47,661 nucleotides of DNA from JBHIBC01 sp046758905. Its GTDB lineage: Bacteria; Acidobacteriota; Polarisedimenticolia; Gp22-AA2. The stretch covers positions 1 through 47,661 of the forward strand of contig JBHIBC010000012.1 in the NCBI GenBank assembly GCA_046758905.1, in the 5' to 3' direction. Numbering within the stretch: position 1 is the stretch's first letter; each line of letters starts with the position of its first letter. Position numbers and translations under genes: made by a program. Below, piece by piece: positions 1 to 9,945 of this stretch. The notes under the pieces were generated by a model. It was not told the DNA's origin. It was given only the letters and a program-made list of their open reading frames with translations, and did no database searches.

Positions 1-807
<807 letters not shown>

Positions 808-874
808 GCGCGGCGCCCGAAGCCCCGCGCGGGCGGGCGTCGGGTCGTCGGCATCCTGCCCCACGCTCGCGAAG

Positions 875-897
875 GTCCCCGAACCCCCGCGGGGGAC
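875..897 (+). terminator. GC-rich nested hairpin after the M20 peptidase gene
   Basis: A 12-bp perfect palindrome (CCCCCGCGGGGG, 884-895) is nested with a second pairing, GTCCCC (875-880) with GGGGAC (892-897). It lies 67 nt after the peptidase stop and 33 nt before the sulfurylase start. No T-tract follows, so intrinsic termination is only a possibility; it could also be a leader element of the next gene. Confidence 0.3.
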
Positions 898-930
898 GTC
901 GGGGGATGAGCTCACCGGGAGGACGGACGC

Positions 931-2664
931 GTGCGTGACGGACTGATCGCGCCGCACGGCGGCAGGCTGGTCTCTCCGATGGCGACGCCCGACCGGGCGG
1001 CCGCGATCCGGAGGGAGTCGCGCGGCTGGTCCTCCTGGATCCTGACGCCCCGTCAGATCTGCGACCTCGAGCTTTTGCTGACCGGCGGGTTCTCGCCGCT
1101 GCGCGGGTTCATGCGCCGCGCCGACTACGAGTCGGTGGTCTCGGGCATGCGCCTCGAGGACGGGCTCCTGTGGCCGATCCCGATCACCCTCGACGTCCCG
1201 GAGCCGCTCGCGCGGCAGCTGTCTCCTGGCTCCTCCCTGGCCCTGAGGGACCCTCAGGGGATCATGCTGGCGGCGCTGCGGATCGAGGAGGTCTGGAAGC
1301 CCGACCGGGAGGAGGAGGCGCGGAGGGTCTACGGGACCACCGCCGTCGAGCATCCCGGCGTGGCGTACCTTCTGGAGCAGGCGCACCCCTGGTACGTCGG
1401 GGGACCGCTCGAGGGACTCGAGCTGCCGGCCCACTACGATTTCCGCGAGCTGCGCCTGACCCCGGCCGAGCTCCGCTCCGAGTTCGCGCGCCTCGGATGG
1501 CGGCGCATCGTCGCCTTCCAGACCCGCAACCCGATGCACCGCGCCCATCAGGAGCTCACCCTCCGGGCCAGCACCGAGGCGGGGGCCAACCTGCTCATCC
1601 ACCCGGTGGTCGGCATGACCCGTCCGGGCGATCTCGACCACTACACCCGCGTCCGCTGCTACCAGGCGATCCTGCCGCGCTACCCGGAGCACACCGTCAA
1701 GCTGTCCCTGCTCCCGCTGGCGATGCGCATGGCCGGCCCGCGCGAGGCCGCCTGGCACGCCATCATCCGGAAGAACCACGGCTGCAGCCACTTCATCGTG
1801 GGGCGCGACCACGCCGGCCCCGGGGCGGCCCCCGGGGGCCGCCCGTTCTACGGCCCCTACGACGCGCAGCACCTCATGGAGGAATTCCGGGAGGAGGTCG
1901 GCGTGACCATGGTGCCGTTCCGCAACATGGTCTACCTCGAGGATCGGGACTCGTACGTCGAGGACGATCGCATCCCCTCGGGCTCACGCGCCCTGACCCT
2001 CTCCGGCACCGAGCTGCGCCGGCGTCTCGCGGAGGGCCGGGAGATCCCGGCGTGGTTCACCTTCCCCGAGGTCGCCGCCGAGCTGCAGCGAAGACACCCG
2101 CCGCGGCACCGCCAGGGCTTCACGATCTTCTTCACGGGGCTGTCCGGGGCCGGGAAGTCGACCATCGCGGCCGTCCTGCTGGTGAAGTTCCTCGAGATGG
2201 GCGGCAGGCCCGTGACCCTGCTGGACGGCGACATCGTCCGCAGGAACCTCTCCTCGGAGCTCGGCTTCTCGAGGCATCACCGGGACATCAACATCCGCCG
2301 CATCGGGTTCGTGGCGTCCGAGATCACCAAGAACGGCGGCATCGCCCTGTGCGCCCCGATCGCGCCCTACGACAGGGTCCGCAAGGAGGTGCGGGCGGAG
2401 ATCGAGGCGGTCGGCGGGTTCCTGCTCGTGCACGTGTCGACGCCGCTCGAGGTGTGCGAGCGGCGGGACCGGAAGGGGCTTTACTCCAAGGCCCGGGCCG
2501 GCCTGATCAAGGAGTTCACGGGCATCTCGGATCCGTACGAGGTCCCCCGCGACGCCGAGGTGACCGTCGACACGACCGATCTCACGCCCGAGGAGGCGGC
2601 GCAGGAGGTCTTCCTCCGCCTGGAGCGGGACGGATACGTCGCCGCCGCGCGCGGCGATCCCTAG
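931..2664 (+). CDS. Bifunctional sulfate adenylyltransferase / adenylylsulfate kinase
   Basis: A 577-residue fusion that activates sulfate to APS and then to PAPS. The N-terminal PUA-like domain (about 1-165) precedes the ATP sulfurylase core, which carries QTRNPMHRAH (197-206) and GRDHAGPG (291-298), the two nucleotide-binding signatures of the family. The APS kinase domain begins near residue 393 and has an intact P-loop GLSGAGKST (403-411), followed by LDGD and RRIGFVASE segments. Because the P-loop is intact, the C-terminal domain is probably an active kinase rather than the degenerate regulatory domain of fungal ATP sulfurylases; similar bacterial fusions are known, for example in Aquifex. 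The GTG start sits behind GGGAGGA. The downstream cysQ-like gene starts immediately after the stop, which fits removal of PAP, the by-product of PAPS use. No APS or PAPS reductase gene is nearby. Confidence 0.95.
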   Translation: MRDGLIAPHGGRLVSPMATPDRAAAIRRESRGWSSWILTPRQICDLELLLTGGFSPLRGFMRRADYESVVSGMRLEDGLLWPIPITLDVPEPLARQLSPGSSLALRDPQGIMLAALRIEEVWKPDREEEARRVYGTTAVEHPGVAYLLEQAHPWYVGGPLEGLELPAHYDFRELRLTPAELRSEFARLGWRRIVAFQTRNPMHRAHQELTLRASTEAGANLLIHPVVGMTRPGDLDHYTRVRCYQAILPRYPEHTVKLSLLPLAMRMAGPREAAWHAIIRKNHGCSHFIVGRDHAGPGAAPGGRPFYGPYDAQHLMEEFREEVGVTMVPFRNMVYLEDRDSYVEDDRIPSGSRALTLSGTELRRRLAEGREIPAWFTFPEVAAELQRRHPPRHRQGFTIFFTGLSGAGKSTIAAVLLVKFLEMGGRPVTLLDGDIVRRNLSSELGFSRHHRDINIRRIGFVASEITKNGGIALCAPIAPYDRVRKEVRAEIEAVGGFLLVHVSTPLEVCERRDRKGLYSKARAGLIKEFTGISDPYEVPRDAEVTVDTTDLTPEEAAQEVFLRLERDGYVAAARGDP

Positions 2665-3453
2665 GTGGCGCCGCCGATGTCTCCCGAACGGGATCTCGCC
2701 CGCATCCGAGGGGCCCTCGAGGCGGCGCGCCGGCGGCTGGCCCGGCTCGCCCCCGGCGCGATGCGGGTCGAGCTCAAGGACGGCGGGGACCCGGTGACGG
2801 CCGCCGACAGGTCGATCGACGAGCTGCTCAGGGCGACGCTGCCGCGTCCGGGGGAGGGCTGGCTGTCCGAGGAGACCTCGGATGACGCGCGGCGCCTGGA
2901 CTCGCGGCGCGTCTGGATCGTCGACCCGCTCGACGGCACCCGGGAGTTCGTGGGCGGGATCCCCGAGTACTGCGTCTCGGTGGGCCTCGCGGTGGACGGC
3001 GAGCCGGTCGCGGGCGGCATCTGCAATCCGGCGTCCGGACAGACGATCCTCGGGGCGCGGGGCCTGGGAGTCCTGCTGAACGGCCGGCCCGCGCGGATCA
3101 GCCGGAGGAGATCCCTCCACGGCGCCCTCGTCCTGGCGAGCCGCAGCGAGGTCGGGCGGGGCGAGTGGGAGCGGTTCCGGGACGGCCCGTTCAGGTTCCG
3201 CGCGGTGGGATCGGTCGCCTACAAGATGGCGCTCGTGGCGGCCGGCCTCGCCGATGCCACCTTCTCCCTGGTGCCCAAGCACGAGTGGGACGTGGCCGGG
3301 GGCGCGGCCCTGGTCCTGGCGGCCGGCGGCGTCGTCCTGCACCCCGACGGCACGCCGCCGCGCTTCAACCGACGCACGCCGCACCTCGCCGGCCTGCTCG
3401 CCGCCGCCCCCGGGCTGGCCGACGCCCTGCTCGAGCTGCTCGGCCGCGCCTGA
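2665..3453 (+). CDS. cysQ: 3'(2'),5'-bisphosphate nucleotidase, CysQ / inositol monophosphatase family
   Basis: A 262-residue member of the Mg-dependent, lithium-sensitive phosphatase family. Visible family blocks are GDPVTAAD (41-48), an SEETSDD acidic segment (68-74), the metal-binding signature DPLDGT (87-92) and the late WDVAGG block. The expected reaction is PAP to AMP plus phosphate. The family also contains inositol monophosphatases, but the gene starts with GTG directly at the stop of the sulfurylase/APS kinase gene with no gap. That strongly favours the PAP role, since PAP accumulates when PAPS is used and inhibits PAPS-using enzymes. The length is normal for the family. The two genes are almost certainly co-transcribed and translationally coupled. 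Confidence 0.9.
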   Translation: MAPPMSPERDLARIRGALEAARRRLARLAPGAMRVELKDGGDPVTAADRSIDELLRATLPRPGEGWLSEETSDDARRLDSRRVWIVDPLDGTREFVGGIPEYCVSVGLAVDGEPVAGGICNPASGQTILGARGLGVLLNGRPARISRRRSLHGALVLASRSEVGRGEWERFRDGPFRFRAVGSVAYKMALVAAGLADATFSLVPKHEWDVAGGAALVLAAGGVVLHPDGTPPRFNRRTPHLAGLLAAAPGLADALLELLGRA

Positions 3454-3533
3454 CGGCGGGATCCCCGGCCGCTGGCGACGGCGGACGGATTGGCATAGAC
3501 TGTCGGACGGCCGCACCCGAGAGGCGACCGGCG

Positions 3534-4481
3534 ATGATGCGCCGACAACTCATCGTGACACTGCTCGCGGGATTGGCCTCGGGCCCCACGGCTTCGGCGT
3601 CCGGACCGGGCTCCGGGTACGTAGCGGAGATCCTCGAGTGGCGCCAGGAGCGCGAGGCCCGTCTCAAGGCGGACGGGGGCTGGCTCACGGTCGCCGGACT
3701 GTTCTGGCTCGAGGAGGGGGAGAACCCGTTCGGGACCGGCGCCGATAACGCCATCGTCCTGCCCGAGGGAACGGCCCCGGCGCGGGCCGGCGTCTTCACC
3801 TTCCACGATGGCCGGACGACGGTCACGGTGGCGGAAGGCGTCGCGGCGACGGTGGGCGGGCGGCGGGTGACGACGGAAGCCCTGCGCCCGGACAGCGAGG
3901 GAGAGCCGGACGTCCTCGTCCTCGGCGATCTGAGCATGCACGTCATCGAGCGGGGCGGCCGGCACGGCATCCGGCTCAAGGACCGGAACAGCCGTTTCCG
4001 CAGGGAGTTCTCCGGACTGCGGTGGTATCCGGTCGACGAGTCGTACCGCGTCACCGCCCGCTTCGTGCCGTACGACCCGCCCAGGACGATCCGGGTCCCC
4101 ACCGTGCTCGGGACGACCGAGGAGATGACCAGCCCCGGCTACGCCGTGTTCACCATCGGGGATCGCGAGCTGCGGCTCGACCCCGTCCTCCCGGATCCGG
4201 AGGCCGAGACCCTGTTCATCATCTTCAGCGACCTGACGACCGGAGAGCAGACCTACCCGGCGGGGCGCTTCCTGTACGCCGGGCCGCCGGAGGAAGGGAG
4301 GCTGGTCCTCGATTTCAACAAGGCGTACAACCCGCCCTGCGCCTTCACCCCCTACGCGACCTGCCCTCTGCCTCCGGAGCAGAACCGCCTGCCGGTGCGC
4401 GTCGAAGCGGGCGAGCTGGACTACGGCCGCCACCGGGCCGGCCGCGGCGCGCGTCCCGCCTCCGCGCCGCCGGGCCCCTGA
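3534..4481 (+). CDS. DUF1684-family secreted protein
   Basis: A 315-residue protein with a likely N-terminal signal peptide (residues 1-24, MMRR followed by a hydrophobic LIVTLLAGLA segment and small residues). The mature part begins with a W-rich block containing LTVAGLFWLEEGENPFGTG, and the C-terminus carries DFNKAYNPPCAFTPYATCP followed by PPEQNRLPV. Both blocks are the landmarks by which I recognise DUF1684. The biochemical function of this family is not established, to my knowledge. The two Cys in the C-terminal block could form a disulfide in the periplasm. The start is the first of two adjacent ATG codons, behind GAGAGGCG. It converges with rpoD, with hairpins between the two genes. 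Confidence 0.82.
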   Translation: MMRRQLIVTLLAGLASGPTASASGPGSGYVAEILEWRQEREARLKADGGWLTVAGLFWLEEGENPFGTGADNAIVLPEGTAPARAGVFTFHDGRTTVTVAEGVAATVGGRRVTTEALRPDSEGEPDVLVLGDLSMHVIERGGRHGIRLKDRNSRFRREFSGLRWYPVDESYRVTARFVPYDPPRTIRVPTVLGTTEEMTSPGYAVFTIGDRELRLDPVLPDPEAETLFIIFSDLTTGEQTYPAGRFLYAGPPEEGRLVLDFNKAYNPPCAFTPYATCPLPPEQNRLPVRVEAGELDYGRHRAGRGARPASAPPGP

Positions 4482-4484
4482 CCC

Positions 4485-4535
4485 CCGCCCAGGGGGCGGC
4501 CGGGCCGCGCCTCCGGCACAGAGGAGGCCCGGCCC
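4485..4535. terminator. Two hairpins between convergent DUF1684 gene and rpoD
   Basis: The first hairpin is CCGCCC (4485-4490), loop AGG, GGGCGG (4494-4499), three nt after the DUF1684 stop. The second has 13-nt arms (4502-4514 and 4523-4535), GGGCCG and GCCTCC pairing with GGAGGC and CGGCCC around one C-C mismatch, with an 8-nt loop. It ends two nt before the rpoD stop codon, so it may serve both strands. There is no U-tract, as is common for stem-loop terminators in GC-rich genomes. Confidence 0.55.
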
Positions 4536-4537
4536 GA

Positions 4538-6214
<1,677 letters not shown>

Positions 6215-6233
6215 GAGGGTTCTCCTCAATGAT

Positions 6234-8003
6234 CTACGCCGAGGCGTCGCCGAGCGCCTCGATGCTCCGCTTCAACGCCACCTTGCGGCGGAGAAGCTCG
6301 TCCGTCTCCGCCGCACCGTCGGTCGACTCCAGGCGCTTCTGGATCTCCCCCATCTGCCTCCGGAACCTCGCCGCGCGAAGCGCCAGCAGGCACGCGCGCC
6401 CCTCCTCCGGGCTCGCGGGCGGATGCGGCGTCGCCGCGATCCGGGTCAGAAGCTCCCGGGAGGGGTCGCTGATGTCCGCGCCGAGCGCCGGGTAGGTCAG
6501 GTCTCGACCCTCCTCCACCAATCGCCTGATGCCCTTCACGATCTCCGCGACCCGGCACATCTCGACGTCGCCGTCCTGCAGCTCCGCCAGCACCGACTCG
6601 CGGGCCGTGTCGGAGTCCATCAGGGCCCGGACCAGGCGCGACTCGACCTCGCTGACCGGGCGCGCGGCGTAGTCCACCGCCCCCGGGTCGATCCTCCTGC
6701 GCCGCTCGTGGACGGCCTCCTTCAGCTCCTGAAGGATCAAACGGTCCTCGATGCCCAGAACGCACGCCAGCATCTCCACCTGGCCGGCGCGCCGCACCGG
6801 GTTGTCCAGCCTGGCCAGGAACGGCAGCACCTCGTTCAACGCGTCCACCTTCCCCCTCGACGAGCCGAGATCGATCCTCGACGCCGCCTCGCGCGCCAGG
6901 TACTCGATGTAGGGCTTCGCCTCCCGCAGGCGGGCCCGGTACTGCTCGGCGCCGCGCTCCCTGACGTACAGATCCGGGTCCCGGCCGGGCGGGAGCGAGA
7001 CCACCTCGACCTCGAACCCGTTCTCCAGAAGGACCTGGATGCTGCGCCGCGCGGCCGCCTTCCCGGCCGCGTCCGGATCGAAGCTCACCATGACCCTGTC
7101 CGTGAACCGTTTCAGCAGCCGGACGTGCCCGGCGGTGAACCCGGTCCCGAGGGTCGCGACCGCCTCGACGATCCCCGCCTGATGGAGGGTGACGACGTCC
7201 ATGTAGCCCTCCACCAGGATCACATGCCCTTCCCGCCGGATCCCCTCGCGGGCCTGGAGCAGCCCGTACAGGTTGTCGCCCTTGCTGAACGCCGCCGTCT
7301 CCGGCGAGTTCAGGTATTTCGGCTCCCCTTCCTCGATGACCCGCGCCCCGAATCCGACCGCCTCCTCGGACAGGTTCAGGATCGGGAAGATGATCCGGTC
7401 CCGGAACCGGTCGTACGTCCGGCCGGTCTCCGGGTGGCGCGCGAGGACTCCCGCCAGGACGCCCCGCTCCTCCGCCCTCAGTTGCAAAGATCGCGCCAGA
7501 CGGGCCTTCAGGCCGGTCCAGCCCGCCGGGGCGTACCCGATCCGGAAGGCCTCGAGCGTCTGCCCGGAGATCCCGCGTTTCGCCAGGTACCGCCGCGCCG
7601 TCTCGCCCGCGGGCCCGCGGAGCCCATCGCGGAAGTACCCGAGCGCCAGCCGGTTGACCTCCAGCACCTCCCGCCGCTCGCTGCTCTGCCTCGGCCCGAA
7701 GCTCGGGAGCGGGATGCCGCAGCGGGCCGCGAGCAGCCTGAGCGCCTCGGGGAACTCGAGCTTCTCGTGCAGCATCAGGAACTTGAAGACGTCCCCGCCG
7801 GCGCCGCACCCGAAGCAGTAGAAGAGCTGCTTGTCCGCGTCCACGTAGAAGGACGGGGTCTTCTCGGTGTGAAAGGGGCAGAGCCCTCTGTACCGGGAGC
7901 CGCTCCTCTTGAGGGCGACGAATTCCGCTACGATCTCGTGGAGGCTCGCCGAGGCCCGCACGGCCTCCACGGCGTCCCCCCTGTCCCTAGCTCCCCTGTC
8001 CAC
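6234..8003 (-). CDS. dnaG: DNA primase
   Basis: A 589-residue replicative primase that lays RNA primers for the replisome. The CHC2-type zinc-binding domain is at the N-terminus, with ligands C42, H45, C63 and C66 (CPFH ... CFGC). The RNA-polymerase core follows, with the TOPRIM fold recognisable by ILVEGYMDVVTLHQAG and the acidic SFDPDAAGKAA motif that holds catalytic metal. The C-terminal part (about 430-589) is helical and should bind the replicative helicase. The start is GTG, preceded by a G-rich stretch. It lies 68 nt downstream of rpsU, with a hairpin just upstream of the start, and the next gene rpoD starts within 20 nt of the stop. This is the conserved macromolecular synthesis operon linking ribosome, primase and sigma factor. 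Confidence 0.97.
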   Translation of the reverse strand: MDRGARDRGDAVEAVRASASLHEIVAEFVALKRSGSRYRGLCPFHTEKTPSFYVDADKQLFYCFGCGAGGDVFKFLMLHEKLEFPEALRLLAARCGIPLPSFGPRQSSERREVLEVNRLALGYFRDGLRGPAGETARRYLAKRGISGQTLEAFRIGYAPAGWTGLKARLARSLQLRAEERGVLAGVLARHPETGRTYDRFRDRIIFPILNLSEEAVGFGARVIEEGEPKYLNSPETAAFSKGDNLYGLLQAREGIRREGHVILVEGYMDVVTLHQAGIVEAVATLGTGFTAGHVRLLKRFTDRVMVSFDPDAAGKAAARRSIQVLLENGFEVEVVSLPPGRDPDLYVRERGAEQYRARLREAKPYIEYLAREAASRIDLGSSRGKVDALNEVLPFLARLDNPVRRAGQVEMLACVLGIEDRLILQELKEAVHERRRRIDPGAVDYAARPVSEVESRLVRALMDSDTARESVLAELQDGDVEMCRVAEIVKGIRRLVEEGRDLTYPALGADISDPSRELLTRIAATPHPPASPEEGRACLLALRAARFRRQMGEIQKRLESTDGAAETDELLRRKVALKRSIEALGDASA

Positions 8004-8011
8004 TCGACCCC

Positions 8012-8028
8012 CCGGCCAAATTGGCCGG
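8012..8028 (-). promoter_or_regulatory. Intercistronic hairpin between rpsU and dnaG
   Basis: CCGGCCAA and TTGGCCGG are perfect inverted arms around a single central base, 8 nt upstream of the dnaG GTG. In RNA this gives a 6-bp stem with a 5-nt loop. In E. coli the same gap holds an attenuator that lowers dnaG expression relative to rpsU, so a similar role, or masking of the dnaG ribosome-binding site, is plausible here. Confidence 0.45.
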
Positions 8029-8071
8029 ACCGTGCCGAGGTGGCCGACTCGAGGCCCCCCCGGACTCCGGA

Positions 8072-8278
8072 TCAGTCGTTGAAGCGCCTCTCCTGGGCCA
8101 GACGCTTGAGAGCTTTCTTTCGCGCCGCGAGCGCCTTGATCTTCCTCTTCTGGCTCGGCTTCAGGTAGTGCTGTCTCTTCTTCAGCTCAGACAGGACCCC
8201 CGATTTCTCGCATTTCCTCTTGAACCGCTTGAGTGCGTTCTCCAGTGACTCGTCCTCGCGCACCCTGACGAGGGGCAT
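8072..8278 (-). CDS. rpsU: 30S ribosomal protein bS21
   Basis: A 68-residue, very basic protein beginning MPLVRVREDESLENALKRFKRKCEKSG. This is the bS21 signature: a short beta-strand followed by a helix in which the acidic ESLENAL turn precedes KRFKRKCEKSG. bS21 sits near the anti-Shine-Dalgarno end of 16S rRNA and supports initiation. The C-terminus (KALKRLAQERRFND) is the longer lysine/arginine-rich tail found in many phyla. The ATG at 8278 is preceded by GGGAGGG. It is the first gene of the rpsU-dnaG-rpoD operon and follows a leader of about 180 nt behind a consensus promoter. Confidence 0.96.
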   Translation of the reverse strand: MPLVRVREDESLENALKRFKRKCEKSGVLSELKKRQHYLKPSQKRKIKALAARKKALKRLAQERRFND

Positions 8279-8460
8279 TCACACATCCCTCCCTTCGCTT
8301 CGCGACTTGCAGACCGTTCTTTTGGGGACCCGTGCGGATCCCCAGCGACCCCGCTGGAGGACGGGCCTTACGGTCGTCGGTGGCAATCTCTGTTAAGGCT
8401 GACGAGCCGGGGGATAACGCTAGGCTCGACAATGGATTAACAAGATCCGCGAACCAACGC
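8279..8460 (-). other. Structured leader of the rpsU-dnaG-rpoD transcript
   Basis: From the predicted start site near 8460 to the rpsU ATG lie about 180 nt without a gene. On the minus strand it contains GAGCC ... GGCTC, then CCAGCG-GGGT-CGCTGG (6-bp stem, 4-nt loop) and GGGGA ... TCCCC close to the ribosome-binding site. This is long and structured for a ribosomal protein leader. It may be a bS21 autoregulatory site; I recognise no known riboswitch. Confidence 0.4.
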
Positions 8461-8466
8461 CACATT

Positions 8467-8495
8467 AATATACGAACCCGCCGATGGGTTGTCAA
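8467..8495 (-). promoter_or_regulatory. Sigma-70 promoter for rpsU-dnaG-rpoD
   Basis: Reading the minus strand, TTGACA (8495-8490), a 17-nt spacer and TATATT (8472-8467) give a near-consensus promoter pointing at rpsU. It lies in an AT-rich stretch in a very GC-rich neighbourhood. Between here and the larB stop (8597) the remaining about 100 nt is AT-rich without a gene; a weak stem (8572-8579 with 8598-8605) could end larB transcription. Confidence 0.8.
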
Positions 8496-8596
8496 GAAAG
8501 GGGGACAGGTTGGGTCAAAAATCCATCACAAGCCGCATATCATTGGAAATACATAACTTATCACAAATGTTGGCCCATATTTGCCTGTATCTAATC

Positions 8597-9346
8597 CTAT
8601 GAGCCACGATTAATTATCGCTGCGGCATATCCCGCCCCGAACCCATTGTCGATGTTGACCACAAGCAGCCCCGACGCGCACGAGTTGAGCATGCTCATCA
8701 GCGCCGCCACCCCGCCGAGCCCGGTGCCATAGCCGACACTGGTCGGCACCCCTATCACCGGCACCGCGACCAGGCTCGCGACGATCCCCGGCAGGGCCCC
8801 CTCCATCCCGGCTATTGCAATTATCACCTTTGACTTCAATAACTTATCTCTGTAATCGAGGAGCCTGTGCAGCCCGGCCACGCCCACGTCGTACACCCTC
8901 TGCACCCGGTTGCCCATCACCTCGGCCGTCACCGCCGCCTCCTCGGCGATCCCTACGTCCGAGGTCCCGGCCGCCAGGACGAGGATCCCGGGGACTCTCC
9001 TGCGTCGGGCGGCGCCCTCCAGGGTGACCACCCGGGCCTCCGGATGGTAGCGAGCGGTCCGGAAGCGGCGCCGGATCTTCCGGTAGGACCCGGCGCAGAC
9101 GCGGGTGACCAGAACCGGCTGGCCTCTCGACGCCACCCGCCCCATGATCGCGACGATCTGGTCGGTCGCCTTGCCCTCCCCGAAGATCACCTCCGGGAAG
9201 CCCCTGCGCAGGTGTCTGTGATGGTCCACCTTGGCGAACCCCAGGTCCTCGAACGGCAGGGTCTTCAGCCGCCGCAGGGCCGTCTCGATCGAGATCCGCT
9301 TCCGCTCGAGCCGTGACAGGATCCGCCTGAGATCGTCGGTGTGCAC
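8597..9346 (-). CDS. larB: Nickel-pincer cofactor biosynthesis protein LarB
   Basis: A 249-residue member of the LarB family, which resembles PurE at its C-terminal half. In characterised systems LarB carboxylates and hydrolyses nicotinic acid adenine dinucleotide, the first step to the nickel-pincer nucleotide cofactor of lactate racemase and related LarA enzymes. Visible landmarks are the N-terminal GFPEVIFGEGK segment, the central AAGTSDVGIAEEA block, and IAGMEGALPGIVASLV followed by VIGVPTSVGYG. The start is GTG. The partner genes larC and larE and a larA-like racemase are not in this window, so larB is an orphan here. Part of the coding sequence around 8810-8860 uses AT-rich codons (TTA, ATA, ATT) unlike its surroundings. 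A TATAAT lies about 17 nt upstream of the start, but no -35 box is visible. Confidence 0.92.
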   Translation of the reverse strand: MHTDDLRRILSRLERKRISIETALRRLKTLPFEDLGFAKVDHHRHLRRGFPEVIFGEGKATDQIVAIMGRVASRGQPVLVTRVCAGSYRKIRRRFRTARYHPEARVVTLEGAARRRRVPGILVLAAGTSDVGIAEEAAVTAEVMGNRVQRVYDVGVAGLHRLLDYRDKLLKSKVIIAIAGMEGALPGIVASLVAVPVIGVPTSVGYGTGLGGVAALMSMLNSCASGLLVVNIDNGFGAGYAAAIINRGS

Positions 9347-9400
9347 GTGGCCCCCTGAGGCGATTATAGGTCAGGCGCGGCCGCCCCCCGGACGCGCCGC

Positions 9401-9430
9401 TTGACAGCCCGCTCGCGGCTCCCCTACCAT
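9401..9430 (+). promoter_or_regulatory. Promoter for the PilZ-ubiX-ubiA cluster
   Basis: TTGACA (9401-9406), 18-nt spacer, TACCAT (9425-9430). It is the only strong promoter-like pair in the divergent gap between larB and the PilZ gene. It also argues against starting the PilZ protein at the in-frame TTG at 9401, since that codon is part of the -35 box. Confidence 0.65.
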
Positions 9431-9532
9431 GGGCCCGAAACGCCTCTCGGACGGTCCTTTTCCGGGCGCGGCGGATGCCGTCCGAAAGCTCCTCCACGCG
9501 CGGCCATGAACACCAGAGCACGGGACGGACCC

Positions 9533-9910
9533 ATGACCCGGCCTGTGGACAAACGGCGCCACCCGAGGATCGCCCAGCGCCTCCGCGTCCAGTCGCACCA
9601 CCGCGGCGACCTGGAGCTCGAGACGCACGATCTCAGCGCCGGCGGCCTGTACTGCTCCTCGCCCGTCTTCCTGGCACCGATGACCAGGATGGCGCTCTCC
9701 CTGCTGCTGCCGCCGGACGGCCCGGGCAAGGCGGGCGGGCGGGTGAAGGGCGAGGCGATCGTCGTCCGCTCCGAGCCCGATCCCGGCCGCCGGGCCAAGG
9801 GGGCCTATCGCGTGGCCCTGTTCTTCTCGCGGATGGACGAGGAGGACCGCCGCCGGCTGCACGATTTCCTCGAGTCCCGGAGCGCGCGGACCGGGCGCGG
9901 GCGCAGCTGA
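9533..9910 (+). CDS. PilZ-domain protein (c-di-GMP receptor)
   Basis: A 125-residue single-domain PilZ protein. Both diagnostic c-di-GMP binding motifs are intact: RxxxR at residues 8-12 (RRHPR) and D/NxSxxG at residues 33-38 (DLSAGG). They are followed by a beta-rich stretch in which an LLLPPDG segment resembles the usual PilZ strand pattern. It should therefore bind cyclic di-GMP; the output partner is not evident. I used the ATG at 9533, preceded by GGGACGGA; an ATG at 9506 is also in frame but has no ribosome-binding site. It is the first gene behind the promoter at 9401-9430, and ubiX begins 35 nt later, so it may be co-transcribed with a quinone-type pathway. I see no functional reason for that pairing. 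Confidence 0.85.
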   Translation: MTRPVDKRRHPRIAQRLRVQSHHRGDLELETHDLSAGGLYCSSPVFLAPMTRMALSLLLPPDGPGKAGGRVKGEAIVVRSEPDPGRRAKGAYRVALFFSRMDEEDRRRLHDFLESRSARTGRGRS

Positions 9911-9945
9911 CGCGCCCGCCGCCGGCCGGCGAGGGGAGAGATCCG

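Noticed and set aside
9401..9532. Longer PilZ protein starting at TTG 9401 or ATG 9506
   Set aside because: TTG 9401 is the -35 box of a good promoter, and neither codon has a ribosome-binding site; the PilZ motifs need only the part from 9533.
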